Positions 55,308 through 64,000 of a DNA stretch of 64,000 bases are shown here, in pieces; position 1 is the stretch's first letter; each line of letters starts with the position of its first letter. The stretch is from contig NZ_AP021903.1 of assembly GCF_018326005.1 (NCBI RefSeq), forward strand, positions 5,949,501 through 6,013,500, read 5' to 3'. The notes under the pieces are model-generated. The model was not told the origin of the DNA. It did not search any database and saw only the letters and a program-made list of their open reading frames with translations. The translations under genes were made by a program, and so were the position numbers. Origin of the DNA: Pseudomonas sp. Seg1 (GTDB taxonomy: Bacteria > Pseudomonadota > Gammaproteobacteria > Pseudomonadales > Pseudomonadaceae).

Positions 55308-55341
55308 AAAAAAACGGCGACCCTGAGGTCGCCGTTTTTTT
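55308..55341. terminator. Terminator of fdhA (bidirectional form)
   Basis: CGGCGACC (55315-55322), CTGA loop, GGTCGCCG (55327-55334), flanked by A7 and T7. It lies 14 bases after the fdhA stop on the minus strand and would also stop read-through from the anti-sigma gene. Confidence 0.93.
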
Positions 55342-55354
55342 ATTGCGATAAGCC

Positions 55355-56554
55355 CTACGCCGCACTGAACAACTTATGCGGATCAATCACAAACTTCTTC
55401 GGCACGCCTGCATCGAACTCGCCGTAACCTTCCGGCGCCTGATCGAGGCTGATCACTTGCACACCCACCACTTCAGCAATGTTGATGCGATCCCACATGA
55501 TCGCTTGCATCAGTTGACGGTTGTACTTCATCACCGGGGTCTGGCCGGTGTGGAAGCTGTGCGACTTGGCCCAACCGAGGCCGAAGCGGATGCTCAGGCT
55601 GCCCATTTTCGCGGCGGCGTCCACAGCACCTGGATCTTCAGTGACGTACAGGCCCGGGATACCGATCTTGCCCGCCACGCGCACCACGCCCATCAGCGAG
55701 TTGAGCACGGTGGCCGGGGCTTCGGACTTCACTCCGTCATGGCCGTGGCCACGGGCTTCGAAACCTACGCAATCCACCGCACAATCGACTTCCGGTTCGC
55801 CCAGCAGTGCGGCGATCTGTTCGTGCAGCGGCGTGTCCTTGGACAGGTCGACGATTTCGAAGCCCTGCGCCTTGGCGTGGGCCAGACGGATGGTGTTGAC
55901 GTCACCGACGATCACTACCGCAGCGCCGAGCAGGCGTGCGGAGGCGGCAGCCGCCAAGCCAACGGGACCCGCGCCGGCAATGTAAACGGTGCTGCCCGGA
56001 CCTACACCGGCAGTGACGGCGCCGTGATAACCGGTCGGAAGAATGTCGGAGAGGCAGGTCAAGTCGCGGATTTTCTCCATGGCCTTGTCGCGGTCCGGCA
56101 GTTTCAGCAGGTTGAAGTCGGCGTACGGCACCAGCACGTATTCGGCCTGGCCGCCGGTCCAGTCGCCCATGTCGACGTAACCGTAAGCACCACCGGCACG
56201 GGCCGGGTTGACGGTCAGGCAGACGCCGGTGTGTTGCTCTTTGCAGGAACGGCAGCGCCCGCACGCGACGTTGAACGGTACGGAAACCAGGTCGCCGATT
56301 TTCAGGTTTTCGACGTCGGAGCCTTTTTCGATCACCTCGCCGGTGATTTCGTGGCCCAGCACCAGACCGGTCTGAGCGGTGGTGCGGCCGCGCACCATGT
56401 GTTGGTCGGAGCCGCAGATATTGGTGGAAACCACTTTGAGAATGACCCCGTGCTCGATCTTGCGACCACGCGGGTCCTGCATTTTCGGATAGTCGATTTT
56501 CTGTACTTCGACCTTGCCAGCGCCGAGATACACCACACCACGATTGCCAGACAT
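55355..56554 (-). CDS. fdhA: Glutathione-independent formaldehyde dehydrogenase
   Basis: A 399-residue zinc alcohol dehydrogenase-type enzyme, the length of P. putida FdhA. The catalytic zinc ligand is in NICGSDQH, structural zinc in CGRCRSCKEQHTGVC, and the Rossmann motif in YIAGAGPVGLAAAASA. It binds NAD tightly and turns formaldehyde into formate. It is last in glyA-soxBDAG-purU-fdhA and removes the formaldehyde made by sarcosine oxidase. A REP pair separates it from purU. Confidence 0.95.
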   Translation of the reverse strand: MSGNRGVVYLGAGKVEVQKIDYPKMQDPRGRKIEHGVILKVVSTNICGSDQHMVRGRTTAQTGLVLGHEITGEVIEKGSDVENLKIGDLVSVPFNVACGRCRSCKEQHTGVCLTVNPARAGGAYGYVDMGDWTGGQAEYVLVPYADFNLLKLPDRDKAMEKIRDLTCLSDILPTGYHGAVTAGVGPGSTVYIAGAGPVGLAAAASARLLGAAVVIVGDVNTIRLAHAKAQGFEIVDLSKDTPLHEQIAALLGEPEVDCAVDCVGFEARGHGHDGVKSEAPATVLNSLMGVVRVAGKIGIPGLYVTEDPGAVDAAAKMGSLSIRFGLGWAKSHSFHTGQTPVMKYNRQLMQAIMWDRINIAEVVGVQVISLDQAPEGYGEFDAGVPKKFVIDPHKLFSAA

Positions 56555-56657
56555 GCTTTCACCTCGCTGTTGTTTTTATGGAACCGCGTTGCCCAGGCAG
56601 GCAGCGCGTTGAGTGCTCGGGTATAGATGCTGATTGTTGTGTTGCCTGTTATGGCCT

Positions 56658-56748
56658 CATCGCTGGCAAGCCAGCTCCCACAGGATTCGGGTTGGATTCA
56701 GATTTTGTATACGACACAAATCCCTGTGGGAGCTGGCTTGCCAGCGAA
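56658..56748. repeat. REP pair, GCCAGCGATG class, between purU and fdhA
   Basis: CATCGCTGGCAAGCCAGCTCCCACA (from 56658) faces TGTGGGAGCTGGCTTGCCAGCGA (to ~56748), with the right end altered to GCGAAAGCG. It abuts the purU stop. Confidence 0.88.
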
Positions 56749-56754
56749 AGCGAT

Positions 56755-57612
56755 CTAGAGAACGACCGTGCGATTGGCGTTGAGAAACACCCTGCGCTCA
56801 ATGTGATAACCAACGGCCCGGGCCAACGTCAGGCCCTCGATATCCCGCCCTTTGGCAATCAAATCTTCCGGGTAATGACTGTGATCCACCGCCTCGACGC
56901 CTTGGGCGATGATCGGCCCTTCATCGAGGTCGTTATTGATGTAATGCGCCGTCGCCCCCACCAGTTTCACGCCCTTGTTGTAGGCCTGGTGATACGGCTT
57001 GGCGCCCTTGAAGCCCGGCAGCAGCGAGTGATGAATGTTGATCGCCTTGCCATCGAGCTTGCGGCACAACTCCGGCGACAGCACTTGCATATAGCGGGCA
57101 AGAATCACCAGTTCAGCGCCGGACTCTTCAATCACCTGCCAGACCTGACGCTCCTGCGACGGTTTGTCATTGGGGTCGAGGGGGAAATGGTAGTAGGGAA
57201 TCTGGTGCCAGTCGGCCAGCGGCTTGAGGTCAGGATGGTTGGAGACCACCGCCGCCACATCCATCGACAACTGGCCGATGCGCTGGCGGTAGAGCAAGTC
57301 GTTGAGGCAGTGATCGGCCTTGGAAACCATGATCACCACTTTTGGCCGATAGTTCGGCGCGGTCAGTTCGAAGATCATGCCGAAGGCCTGGCCACGCTCG
57401 GCGAGGCCGGCGCGGAAGGATTGCTCGTCGAAGCCGTCGGGCTGACGGAATTCCACGCGAATGAAGAAGCGCCCCGAAAGGCGATCATCAAACGAATGGT
57501 GCTCGGTGACGTAGCAACCCTGCTCGAACAGAAAACGCGTGACCGCGTCCACCGTGCCGAGGACGCTGGGGCAGTCGGCGGTCAGAATCCATGTGTCTGG
57601 GGCGCGGCTCAT
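56755..57612 (-). CDS. purU: Formyltetrahydrofolate deformylase
   Basis: A 285-residue enzyme with an N-terminal ACT domain (TWILTADCPSVLGTVDAVTRFL, residues ~7-80) and a formyltransferase-like hydrolase domain. The catalytic segment is INIHHSLLPGFKG...VKLVGATAHYINNDLDEGP, with the Asn-His-Asp set. It hydrolyses 10-formyl-THF to formate and THF, balancing one-carbon units made during sarcosine oxidation. In P. aeruginosa the counterpart is purU2 in the same cluster. Confidence 0.94.
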   Translation of the reverse strand: MSRAPDTWILTADCPSVLGTVDAVTRFLFEQGCYVTEHHSFDDRLSGRFFIRVEFRQPDGFDEQSFRAGLAERGQAFGMIFELTAPNYRPKVVIMVSKADHCLNDLLYRQRIGQLSMDVAAVVSNHPDLKPLADWHQIPYYHFPLDPNDKPSQERQVWQVIEESGAELVILARYMQVLSPELCRKLDGKAINIHHSLLPGFKGAKPYHQAYNKGVKLVGATAHYINNDLDEGPIIAQGVEAVDHSHYPEDLIAKGRDIEGLTLARAVGYHIERRVFLNANRTVVL

Positions 57613-57659
57613 GGTGCGGTGACTCCTGTTCTTGTGCGGGGTGTCTGAGGGATTTTTTG

Positions 57660-57819
57660 CCCCTCACCCTAGCCCTCTCCCGGAGGTAGAGGGGACTGAC
57701 CGAGTGGTCCTTTCGAGCTACACCGACCTGAAATATCGGGTCGAACTCAGGCTCGAAAAACACACAAATCTGCTCCCTTTCCCCCTCTCCCCCCTGGGGG
57801 AGAGGGCTGGGGTGAGGGG
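57660..57819. mobile_element. MITE-like inverted-repeat element, copy 2 (between soxG and purU)
   Basis: CCCCTCACCCTAGCCCTCTCCC (57660-57681) and its inverse (57798-57819) match at 21 of 22 positions. The inner region holds further TAGAGGGG/CCCCCTCT and the shared ACCGACCTG, so it is a relative of copy 1. No open frame of note. It lies between two genes of one operon. Confidence 0.75.
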
Positions 57820-57827
57820 GTAAGCTT

Positions 57828-58460
57828 TTAGGCTTGCACGCTCAACCCGTACTCGGCGGAAGCATCCTGCAACCACAACCACCAGTAATCCGAAAAGCTG
57901 CGACGAATCAGCAGTTCCCAGGTGTCTTCGGCGGTATGGCGAATCATCAGCTGCGACTTGGCGAACACCGTGCCGACCGCTTTACCCACCGGAAAATTGT
58001 TCGGGTGTACGTCATAGCTGGTGGACTTCATCAGCACCTGACGCACGTTCGGCCCGCTCAGTTCGAGCACTTGCTGGCCGCCGCTGACGTTGACGATCGC
58101 GATGTGCAGATCGCCCAGCGCTTCGCGCAGTTTCTGTTCGGCGGCGAATTCTTCACCGCTTGGCACGATCAGCAGCCACTCGTCCGGGCCCATCCATTGC
58201 AGGCTGGTTTCACCTTTGACGATGACGCTCAGAGCACCGGGCAACTCGATGCCAAGGGCTTTGTGCACGCCGGCGGCGAACGCCGCGTCGTGGCCATCAC
58301 CACGAATCGTCAGATGGCCGAGGAGTTTTTTCTCACGCACGATCACGCCGGCGTTCTTGCGGCCCTTGCCGGCCAGGCTGGCGAGGTCGGCATGGTGCAG
58401 CGACGACTCGGCACGGGCACCGGTGGTCGGGCGTTGTTGGTACACGTTGGCTGTGGTCAT
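57828..58460 (-). CDS. soxG: Sarcosine oxidase, gamma subunit
   Basis: A 210-residue SoxG protein with GcvT-like folate-binding fold elements (LHHADLASLAGKGRKNAGV, GPDEWLLIVPSGEE). It is part of the heterotetrameric SoxBDAG enzyme, which oxidises sarcosine to glycine with THF taking the methyl carbon. It is separated from soxA by 129 bases that hold a REP pair, whereas soxB-soxD-soxA are nearly contiguous. Confidence 0.94.
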   Translation of the reverse strand: MTTANVYQQRPTTGARAESSLHHADLASLAGKGRKNAGVIVREKKLLGHLTIRGDGHDAAFAAGVHKALGIELPGALSVIVKGETSLQWMGPDEWLLIVPSGEEFAAEQKLREALGDLHIAIVNVSGGQQVLELSGPNVRQVLMKSTSYDVHPNNFPVGKAVGTVFAKSQLMIRHTAEDTWELLIRRSFSDYWWLWLQDASAEYGLSVQA

Positions 58461-58487
58461 AAAGCACCTTCCTGAATTCGTAATCCC

Positions 58488-58577
58488 TGTGGGAGCGGGC
58501 TTGCCCGCGATTGCGATCCGTCAGTCACAGATGTGTTGTCTGATCTGACGCCATCGCGGGCAAGCCACGCTCCCACA
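58488..58577. repeat. REP pair, GCGGGCTTGCCCGCGAT class, between soxA and soxG
   Basis: TGTGGGAGCGGGCTTGCCCGCGAT (from 58488) faces ATCGCGGGCAAGCCACGCTCCCACA (to 58577), the right copy with a small insertion. Confidence 0.9.
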
Positions 58578-58589
58578 GGTACTGTGGTG

Positions 58590-61500
58590 TCAAATGTTCT
58601 GGCGATCACCCTTCGGATCGAAGAACACCGAAGACACAATCTCCGCCTCGATCACGCTGCCATCGGCCAGCGGTGCAAACACCCGCTCACCCATGCGCTT
58701 CAGACCGCCCTTGACCACACCCATGGCAAACGAATAGCCGAGGGAGTTGTGCGCGTAGCTGGAAGTCACGTGGCCAACCATGGTCATCGGGATCGCCTGC
58801 TTGGTGTTGAACACCAGTTGCGCACCTTCCGGCAGCCATTTGGTCGGGTCGATCGGCTTGAGGCCCACCAGTTGTTTGCGCTGATCACGCACGCAGTCTT
58901 CCCGGTTCATGCCGCGCTGGCCGATCCACGAGAACGGTTTGGTACGACCCACGCACCAGCCCATGTTCAGGTCGTCCGGGGTCATCGAGCCGTCGGTGTC
59001 CTGACCGACGATGATGAAACCTTTTTCGGCGCGCAGCACGTGCATGGTCTCGGTGCCGTACGGGGTCAGGTTGTATTGCTTGCCGGCCTCGACGATTTTC
59101 TCCAGCACGCCCATCGCATAGTCCGCCTGCACGTTGACTTCGTACGACAGTTCACCGGTAAACGAGATGCGGAACACCCGCGCCGGGACGCCGCCGACCA
59201 GACCTTCTTTCCAGGTCATGAACGGGAACGCTTCGTTGCTCAGATCGATGTCGGTCACGGCGCTGAGCAGCTTGCGGCTGTTCGGCCCGGACAGGGTCAT
59301 GGTCGCCCAGTGGTCAGTGACGGAGGTGAAATACACCTTCATGTCCGGCCATTCGGTCTGGTGGTACAGCTCCAGCCATTGCAGCACGCGGGCCGCGCCG
59401 CCGGTGGTGGTGGTCATGACGAAATGGTTGTCCGCCAGACACGCCGTCACACCGTCGTCGAAGACCATGCCGTCTTCTTTGCACATCAAACCGTAGCGGG
59501 CCTTGCCCACATCGAGTTTGGTCCAGGCGTTGGTGTACACGCGGTTGAGGAACTCGCGGGCATCCGGGCCTTGAATGTCGATCTTGCCGAGGGTCGAGGC
59601 ATCGAGCAGACCGACGCTGTCGCGCACGGCTTTGCATTCGCGCTTCACGGCGGCGTGCAGGTCTTCGCCGTTTTTCGGGAAGTACCAAGGACGCTTCCAC
59701 TGACCGACGTCTTCAAACTCGGCACCGTTCTTCACATGCCAGGCATGCAGCGCGGTGTAGCGAACCGGTTCGAAGATGTGCCCACAGTGACGACCGGCCA
59801 CGGCGCCGAAGGTTACCGGCGTGTAGTTCGGGCGGAACATCGTGGTGCCCATCTGCGGGATGGTCACGTTCAGCGAACGGGCGGCGATGGCCAGACCGTT
59901 GACGTTGCCGAGCTTGCCCTGATCGGTGCCGAAGCCCAGCGCGGTGTAGCGTTTGACGTGCTCGACCGACTCGAAACCTTCGCGGGTCGCCAGTTCGATA
60001 GCCGCAGCGGTCACGTCGTTCTGCAGGTCGACGAATTGCTTCGGTGCCCGTGCCGTGCCCTTCTCGTGCGGCACCTGGAACAGCGCCAGCGTCGGTTCTT
60101 CGAGACGGCTCAGGGCTTTCGGCAAGGTGCCTTCGACCGCCGCGAAACCGGCTTCACTGGCAGCGCGCACGCCACCTTCAAAACCGTCCGCCAGCGAATC
60201 GCCGAGACCGTAGACGCCGTTGATGCCACCGACGCACACGCGTTTCTGCGGGGCTTCGCCCGGGATGAAACCGAGGATGTCTTCGCGCCAGGTCGGCTTG
60301 CCGCCCAAGTGCGATGCCAAGTGAACCACCGGGCTGTAACCGCCGGAAGTCGCGACCACATCGCAGTCGAGCCATTCGCCCGGGCTGGTCACGGCGTGCG
60401 CCTTCACATCAATCGCGGCGACGCGGGCTGCGGTGACGCGCTTGCTGCCACGGGCCTCGATCACGGCACTGCCGGTGAGAATGCGGATGCCTTTGGCGCG
60501 GGCTTCTTCCACCAGCGCACCGCGCGGATTGCTGCGGGCGTCGGCGATGGCCACCACTTGCAGACTGGCGTCGAGCCAATCCAGAGCCACGCGATAGGCG
60601 TGATCATTGTTGGTCGACAGCACCAGTTTTTTACCCGGTGCCACGCCGTAACGGCGCACGTAAGTCGACACCGCACCGGCGAGCATGTTGCCCGGCACGT
60701 CGTTGTTGCCGTAGACCAGCGGACGCTCGCAAGCGCCGGTCGCCAGCACCACACGCTTGGCGCGAACGCGGTGAATGCGCTGACGTACCTGACCGATCGG
60801 CGCGCGGTCGCCGAGGTGATCGGTGAGGCGTTCGTGGATGGTCAGGAAGTTGTGGTCGTGGTAACCGTTGACCGTGGCGCGCGGCAACAGCAGCACGTCC
60901 GGAGTGTCCTTCAATTCGGCGATGACGCTGGCGACCCACTCCATCGCCGGTTTGCCGTCGAGACTTTCGCGGGAATCGAGCAGGCTGCCGCCGAACTCCT
61001 CCTGCTCATCGGCCAGAATGACGCGAGCACCGCTGCGCGCAGCGGCCAGTGCAGCCGCCAGACCGGCAGGGCCGGCGCCGACGATCAGCACGTCGCAGTG
61101 CTGGTTCATGTAGTCGTAAGTGTCCGGATCGACTTCGGTCGGCGAACGGCCCAAACCGGCAGCCTTACGAATGTACTTCTCGTAAGTCATCCAGAACGAT
61201 TGCGGGTACATGAAGGTTTTGTAGTAGAAACCCGGCGGCATCAGCTTGCCGCCGACCTTGCCGAGAATCCCCATCATGTCGTTGTTGACGTTCGGCCAAC
61301 CGTTGGTGCTGGTCGCGACCAAACCTTGATACAGCGCCTGTTGCGTGGCGCGCACGTTGGGGATCTGCGTGGCTTCGGTAGCGCCGATCTGCAGTACCGC
61401 GTTCGGCTCTTCGGCGCCAGCCGCGAAGATGCCGCGTGGACGCGAATATTTGAAGCTGCGGCCGATGATGTCGACGCCGTTGGCGATCAGTGCAGCCGCC

Positions 61501-61607
61501 AGCGAGTCGCCCTCGAAGCCTTTGTAGGTCTGGCCGTTGAAGGTGAAGCTCAGCACTTTATTGCGGTCGATCCGTCCACCGTTGGACAGGCGATTGGTCT
61601 GGCTCAT
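58590..61607 (-). CDS. soxA: Sarcosine oxidase, alpha subunit
   Basis: A 1005-residue subunit. Residues ~10-110 form a ferredoxin-like small domain (FTFNGQTYKGFEGDSLAAAL). A dinucleotide-binding domain follows with VLIVGAGPAGLAAALAAARSG (about 172-192). The C-terminal half, from ~610, is a GcvT-like folate-binding domain (SGPNSRKLLSAVTDID, EVNVQADYAMGVLEKI). It holds NAD and shares FMN with SoxB; the methyl group passes to THF as 5,10-methylene-THF or leaves as formaldehyde. Its start overlaps the soxD stop by four bases. A long open frame on the opposite strand is a codon-bias shadow. Confidence 0.96.
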   Translation of the reverse strand: MSQTNRLSNGGRIDRNKVLSFTFNGQTYKGFEGDSLAAALIANGVDIIGRSFKYSRPRGIFAAGAEEPNAVLQIGATEATQIPNVRATQQALYQGLVATSTNGWPNVNNDMMGILGKVGGKLMPPGFYYKTFMYPQSFWMTYEKYIRKAAGLGRSPTEVDPDTYDYMNQHCDVLIVGAGPAGLAAALAAARSGARVILADEQEEFGGSLLDSRESLDGKPAMEWVASVIAELKDTPDVLLLPRATVNGYHDHNFLTIHERLTDHLGDRAPIGQVRQRIHRVRAKRVVLATGACERPLVYGNNDVPGNMLAGAVSTYVRRYGVAPGKKLVLSTNNDHAYRVALDWLDASLQVVAIADARSNPRGALVEEARAKGIRILTGSAVIEARGSKRVTAARVAAIDVKAHAVTSPGEWLDCDVVATSGGYSPVVHLASHLGGKPTWREDILGFIPGEAPQKRVCVGGINGVYGLGDSLADGFEGGVRAASEAGFAAVEGTLPKALSRLEEPTLALFQVPHEKGTARAPKQFVDLQNDVTAAAIELATREGFESVEHVKRYTALGFGTDQGKLGNVNGLAIAARSLNVTIPQMGTTMFRPNYTPVTFGAVAGRHCGHIFEPVRYTALHAWHVKNGAEFEDVGQWKRPWYFPKNGEDLHAAVKRECKAVRDSVGLLDASTLGKIDIQGPDAREFLNRVYTNAWTKLDVGKARYGLMCKEDGMVFDDGVTACLADNHFVMTTTTGGAARVLQWLELYHQTEWPDMKVYFTSVTDHWATMTLSGPNSRKLLSAVTDIDLSNEAFPFMTWKEGLVGGVPARVFRISFTGELSYEVNVQADYAMGVLEKIVEAGKQYNLTPYGTETMHVLRAEKGFIIVGQDTDGSMTPDDLNMGWCVGRTKPFSWIGQRGMNREDCVRDQRKQLVGLKPIDPTKWLPEGAQLVFNTKQAIPMTMVGHVTSSYAHNSLGYSFAMGVVKGGLKRMGERVFAPLADGSVIEAEIVSSVFFDPKGDRQNI

Positions 61608-61933
61608 ACCTTCTCTCCCAGCGCCGTCGTGGCTGTTTTCGCCGAATCAGCCTTGTCGGTGAATTGCGGCTTGGTGCCGATCTTGTAGGTTTCGAGAATC
61701 TCGTAGGTCACGGTGTCGCGGGTGACGTTGAAGTACTGACGGCAACCGGCAACGTGGTCCCACAACTCGTGGTGCAGACCGCGCGGGTTATCGCGGAAGA
61801 ACATGTAGTCGCCCCACTCCTCGTCAGTGCAGCTTGCAGGGTCCAAAGGACGCGGGATGTGCGCCTGACCGGATGCGTGGAATTCCTCTTCGGAGCGCAA
61901 CTCGCCGCAGTGAGGACAGAAGATATGCAACAT
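61604..61933 (-). CDS. soxD: Sarcosine oxidase, delta subunit
   Basis: A 109-residue zinc-binding subunit. The N-terminus CPHC (Cys6, Cys9) with later His/Cys (HVAGC, about residues 60-64) forms the zinc site. It stabilises the SoxBDAG tetramer. It lies 14 bases after soxB and overlaps soxA by four. Confidence 0.95.
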   Translation of the reverse strand: MLHIFCPHCGELRSEEEFHASGQAHIPRPLDPASCTDEEWGDYMFFRDNPRGLHHELWDHVAGCRQYFNVTRDTVTYEILETYKIGTKPQFTDKADSAKTATTALGEKV

Positions 61934-61947
61934 GGGGATTTCTCCTG

Positions 61948-63198
61948 TTAGTGGGCAACCGCAGCAGCGCCGTGTTCATCGATCAACGCACCGTTGTGGA
62001 AACGGTCGATGGAGAAAGGTGCAGCCAATGGGTGCATTTCACCCTTGGCCAGACTCGCGGCAAACACGTTGCCCGAGCCAGGAGTGGCCTTGAAGCCGCC
62101 GGTGCCCCAACCGCAGTTGAAAAACATGTTCGGCACCGGGGTTTTCGAGATGATCGGGCAAGCGTCCGGGGTGGTGTCGACGATGCCGCCCCACTGGCGG
62201 TTCATGCGTACGCGGGACAACACCGGGAACATCTCGACGATGGCCTGAATGGTGTGTTCGATCACCGGGTACGAACCGCGCTGGCCGTAGCCGTTGTAGC
62301 CGTCGATACCGGCGCCGATCACCAAGTCGCCCTTGTCGGACTGGCTGATGTAACCGTGCACGGCGTTGGACATGATCACGCTGTCGATAATCGGTTTGAT
62401 CGGCTCGGACACCAGCGCTTGCAGCGGGTGGGATTCGATCGGCAGACGGAAACCGGCGAGTTTGGCCATGTGCCCGGAGTTACCGGCGGTGACTACGCCG
62501 ACGCGTTTGGCGCCGATAAAGCCTTTATTGGTTTCAACACCGATGCACACGCCGTTTTCCTTGCGGAAACCGATCACTTCGGTCTGCTGGATCAAGTCCA
62601 CGCCGAGGGCGTCGGCGGCACGGGCAAAGCCCCAGGCCACGGCATCGTGACGGGCGACGCCGCCGCGACGCTGAACGGTTGCGCCCATGACCGGATAACG
62701 GGTGTTTTTCGAGCAGTCGAGGTACGGGATTTCGTCAGCAACTTGTTTGGCGTTGAGCAGTTCGCCATCGACGCCGTTAAGGCGGTTGGCGCTGACCCGA
62801 CGCTCGGAATCACGAATGTCCTGCAGGGTGTGGCACAGGTTGTAGACGCCACGCTGGGAGAACATCACGTTGTAGTTCAAGTCCTGCGACAGGCCTTCCC
62901 ACAATTTCATCGCATGTTCGTAGAGGTGCGCCGACTCGTCCCACAGGTAGTTGGAGCGCACGATGGTGGTGTTGCGCGCGGTGTTACCGCCGCCCAGCCA
63001 GCCTTTCTCGACCACGGCGACGTTGGTGATGCCGTGCTCTTTCGCCAGGTAATAAGCAGTCGCCAGACCATGCCCGCCGCCGCCGACGATGACCACGTCG
63101 TAGACCTTTTTCGGGGTTGGCGTGCGCCACATGCGCTGCCAGTTTTCGTGGTGGCTGAGCGAGTGTTTGAAGAGGCCGAAGCCCGAATAGCGTTGCAT
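61948..63198 (-). CDS. soxB: Sarcosine oxidase, beta subunit
   Basis: A 416-residue FAD-dependent amine oxidase (DAO family). The dinucleotide motif is [18 protein letters not shown] (about residues 34-51), followed by [15 protein letters not shown]. It contains the sarcosine site and binds the covalent FMN shared with SoxA. ATG 63198 ([15 protein letters not shown]) has GGAG 8 bases upstream; an open extension to 63651 overlaps glyA and is rejected. It lies 20 bases after glyA, so both are cotranscribed. Confidence 0.95.
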   Translation of the reverse strand: MQRYSGFGLFKHSLSHHENWQRMWRTPTPKKVYDVVIVGGGGHGLATAYYLAKEHGITNVAVVEKGWLGGGNTARNTTIVRSNYLWDESAHLYEHAMKLWEGLSQDLNYNVMFSQRGVYNLCHTLQDIRDSERRVSANRLNGVDGELLNAKQVADEIPYLDCSKNTRYPVMGATVQRRGGVARHDAVAWGFARAADALGVDLIQQTEVIGFRKENGVCIGVETNKGFIGAKRVGVVTAGNSGHMAKLAGFRLPIESHPLQALVSEPIKPIIDSVIMSNAVHGYISQSDKGDLVIGAGIDGYNGYGQRGSYPVIEHTIQAIVEMFPVLSRVRMNRQWGGIVDTTPDACPIISKTPVPNMFFNCGWGTGGFKATPGSGNVFAASLAKGEMHPLAAPFSIDRFHNGALIDEHGAAAVAH

Positions 63199-63218
63199 AG
63201 TCGTTACTCCAAAACCGC

Positions 63219-64000
63219 TCAGCGATAAACCGGGAAGTCTGCGCACAGGGCCGAAACCTGCTGGGCAACATTGGCCTCGACATCGGCATCGCCGAGGTTG
63301 TCGAGGATGTCGCAGATCCAGCCGGCCAGCGTCTCGCACTGGGTCACTTTGAAGCCGCGAGTGGTCACCGCCGGGGTGCCGATGCGCAGGCCGGACGTCA
63401 CGAATGGCGACTGCGGGTCGTTCGGCACGGCGTTCTTGTTGACGGTGATGTGCGCACGGCCGAGGGCGGCGTCGGCATCTTTGCCGGTCAGGCCCTGACG
63501 GATCAGGCTGACCAGGAACAGGTGGTTGTCGGTGCCGCCGGACACTACATCGTAGCCACGTTTGATAAACACGCCGGCCATGGCCTGAGCGTTGTCGATC
63601 ACTTGTTGTTGATAGGCCTTGAAGCTCGGCTCCGCCGCTTCCTTGAAGCACACGGCTTTACCGGCGATGACGTGCATCAGCGGGCCACCCTGGGCGCCGG
63701 GGAACACGGCAGCGTTGAGCTTCTTTTCGATCTCTTCGTTGGACTTGGCCAGGATCAAGCCGCCACGAGGACCGCGCAGGGTCTTGTGCGTGGTGGTGGT
63801 GACCACGTCGGCGTACGGCAGCGGATTCGGGTACAGACCGGCGGCGACCAGACCGGCGACGTGAGCCATGTCGACGAACAGCAGCGCACCGACCTTGTCA
63901 GCGATCTGACGGAAACGCGGGAAGTCCAGGGTCTTGGAGTAAGCGGAGAAACCGGCGACGATCATTTTCGGTTTGGATTCGACGGCGAGACGCTCGACTT
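63219..64000 (-). CDS. glyA: Serine hydroxymethyltransferase (3' part; 5' end outside the window)
   Basis: The C-terminal ~260 residues of GlyA. The Schiff-base lysine is in [16 protein letters not shown], preceded by VDMAHVAGL with the PLP aspartate. Other family marks are [12 protein letters not shown] and [13 protein letters not shown]. The frame stays open through the window edge ([11 protein letters not shown]...). GlyA interconverts serine and glycine with methylene-THF, using products of sarcosine oxidation. It is first in this operon within the window; the promoter and any GbdR/SouR site lie upstream, outside it. Confidence 0.96.
   Translation of the reverse strand, partial: VERLAVESKPKMIVAGFSAYSKTLDFPRFRQIADKVGALLFVDMAHVAGLVAAGLYPNPLPYADVVTTTTHKTLRGPRGGLILAKSNEEIEKKLNAAVFPGAQGGPLMHVIAGKAVCFKEAAEPSFKAYQQQVIDNAQAMAGVFIKRGYDVVSGGTDNHLFLVSLIRQGLTGKDADAALGRAHITVNKNAVPNDPQSPFVTSGLRIGTPAVTTRGFKVTQCETLAGWICDILDNLGDADVEANVAQQVSALCADFPVYR

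Noticed and set aside
58533..61688. A 1051-codon open frame on the plus strand
   Set aside because: It is antisense to soxA, has no recognisable domain, and high GC in third positions opens such frames. The same applies to long antisense frames at 29520-31340, 35189-37171, 14725-16683, 20954-22393 and 12979-14571.
61948..63651. A longer soxB reading frame reaching 63651
   Set aside because: The extra N-terminus overlaps glyA and does not resemble SoxB; ATG 63198 has a good ribosome site and the family N-terminus.

Overview
The window is a stretch of chromosome from a member of the Pseudomonas fluorescens group. The evidence is a high-GC, densely packed gene set with strong Pseudomonas-type protein sequences, extragenic palindromes of the TGTGGGAGC...GCTCGCGA / GCCAGCGATG kind in most intergenic gaps, and gene neighbourhoods that (from memory) match P. 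aeruginosa blocks: bio operon with acyl-CoA dehydrogenases, comF-modE-srkA-rarD-gcvR-like-glcB, creBCD, and glyA-soxBDAG-purU-fdhA. I see no prophage, insertion sequence, tRNA, rRNA or CRISPR. Almost everything is core metabolism and regulation, so I do not claim a wholly new system. The items worth a second look are mostly regulatory sites and one broken gene.

Layout. 1-9.7 kb (+): an extended PQQ cofactor locus, with an amine oxidase (cut by the window edge), a nitrilase-fold amidase, pqqF, pqqA, pqqB, pqqC, pqqD, pqqE and an S9 peptidase. A terminator-like hairpin follows pqqA and a REP pair splits pqqB from pqqC. 9.7-12.5 kb: a YqaE/Pmp3 peptide, a class III aminotransferase and a divergent LysR regulator. 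12.7-22.4 kb (-): three paralogous acyl-CoA dehydrogenases, interrupted by a diguanylate cyclase and a large di-heme peroxidase-type cytochrome. A full-consensus Vfr/CRP site lies before the cyclase, and two overlapping PsrA-type boxes lie before the third dehydrogenase.

22.6-27.7 kb (-): a small unknown protein and bioB-bioF-bioH-bioC-bioD. bioC is split by a -1 frameshift at a run of six G (coding strand). 27.7-33.6 kb (+): comF, a ModE-type regulator, a Tat-exported PhoX phosphatase, srkA and rarD. Then a GcvR-like ACT protein (-), glcB (+), a receiver-only response regulator (-), and an overlapping pair encoding a cNMP/CBS/DUF294 nucleotidyltransferase-like protein and a DEDDh exonuclease. 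41-47.4 kb (+): an iron-surface-signalling cassette (sigma, anti-sigma, TonB receptor, PepSY reductase-like protein, 59-aa membrane protein) followed by a glutathione S-transferase.

47.6-55 kb: creD, creC, creB, a retropepsin-like protease, a PlsC-type acyltransferase, a DUF2780 protein, and a SigK/RskA-like sigma/anti-sigma pair. 55-64 kb (-): glyA, soxB, soxD, soxA, soxG, purU, fdhA. This is a C1 module in which sarcosine oxidase turns sarcosine into glycine while releasing formaldehyde or methylene-THF, and GlyA, PurU and FdhA handle glycine/serine, formyl-THF and formaldehyde. Two MITE-like inverted-repeat elements sit at the end of, and inside, this module.
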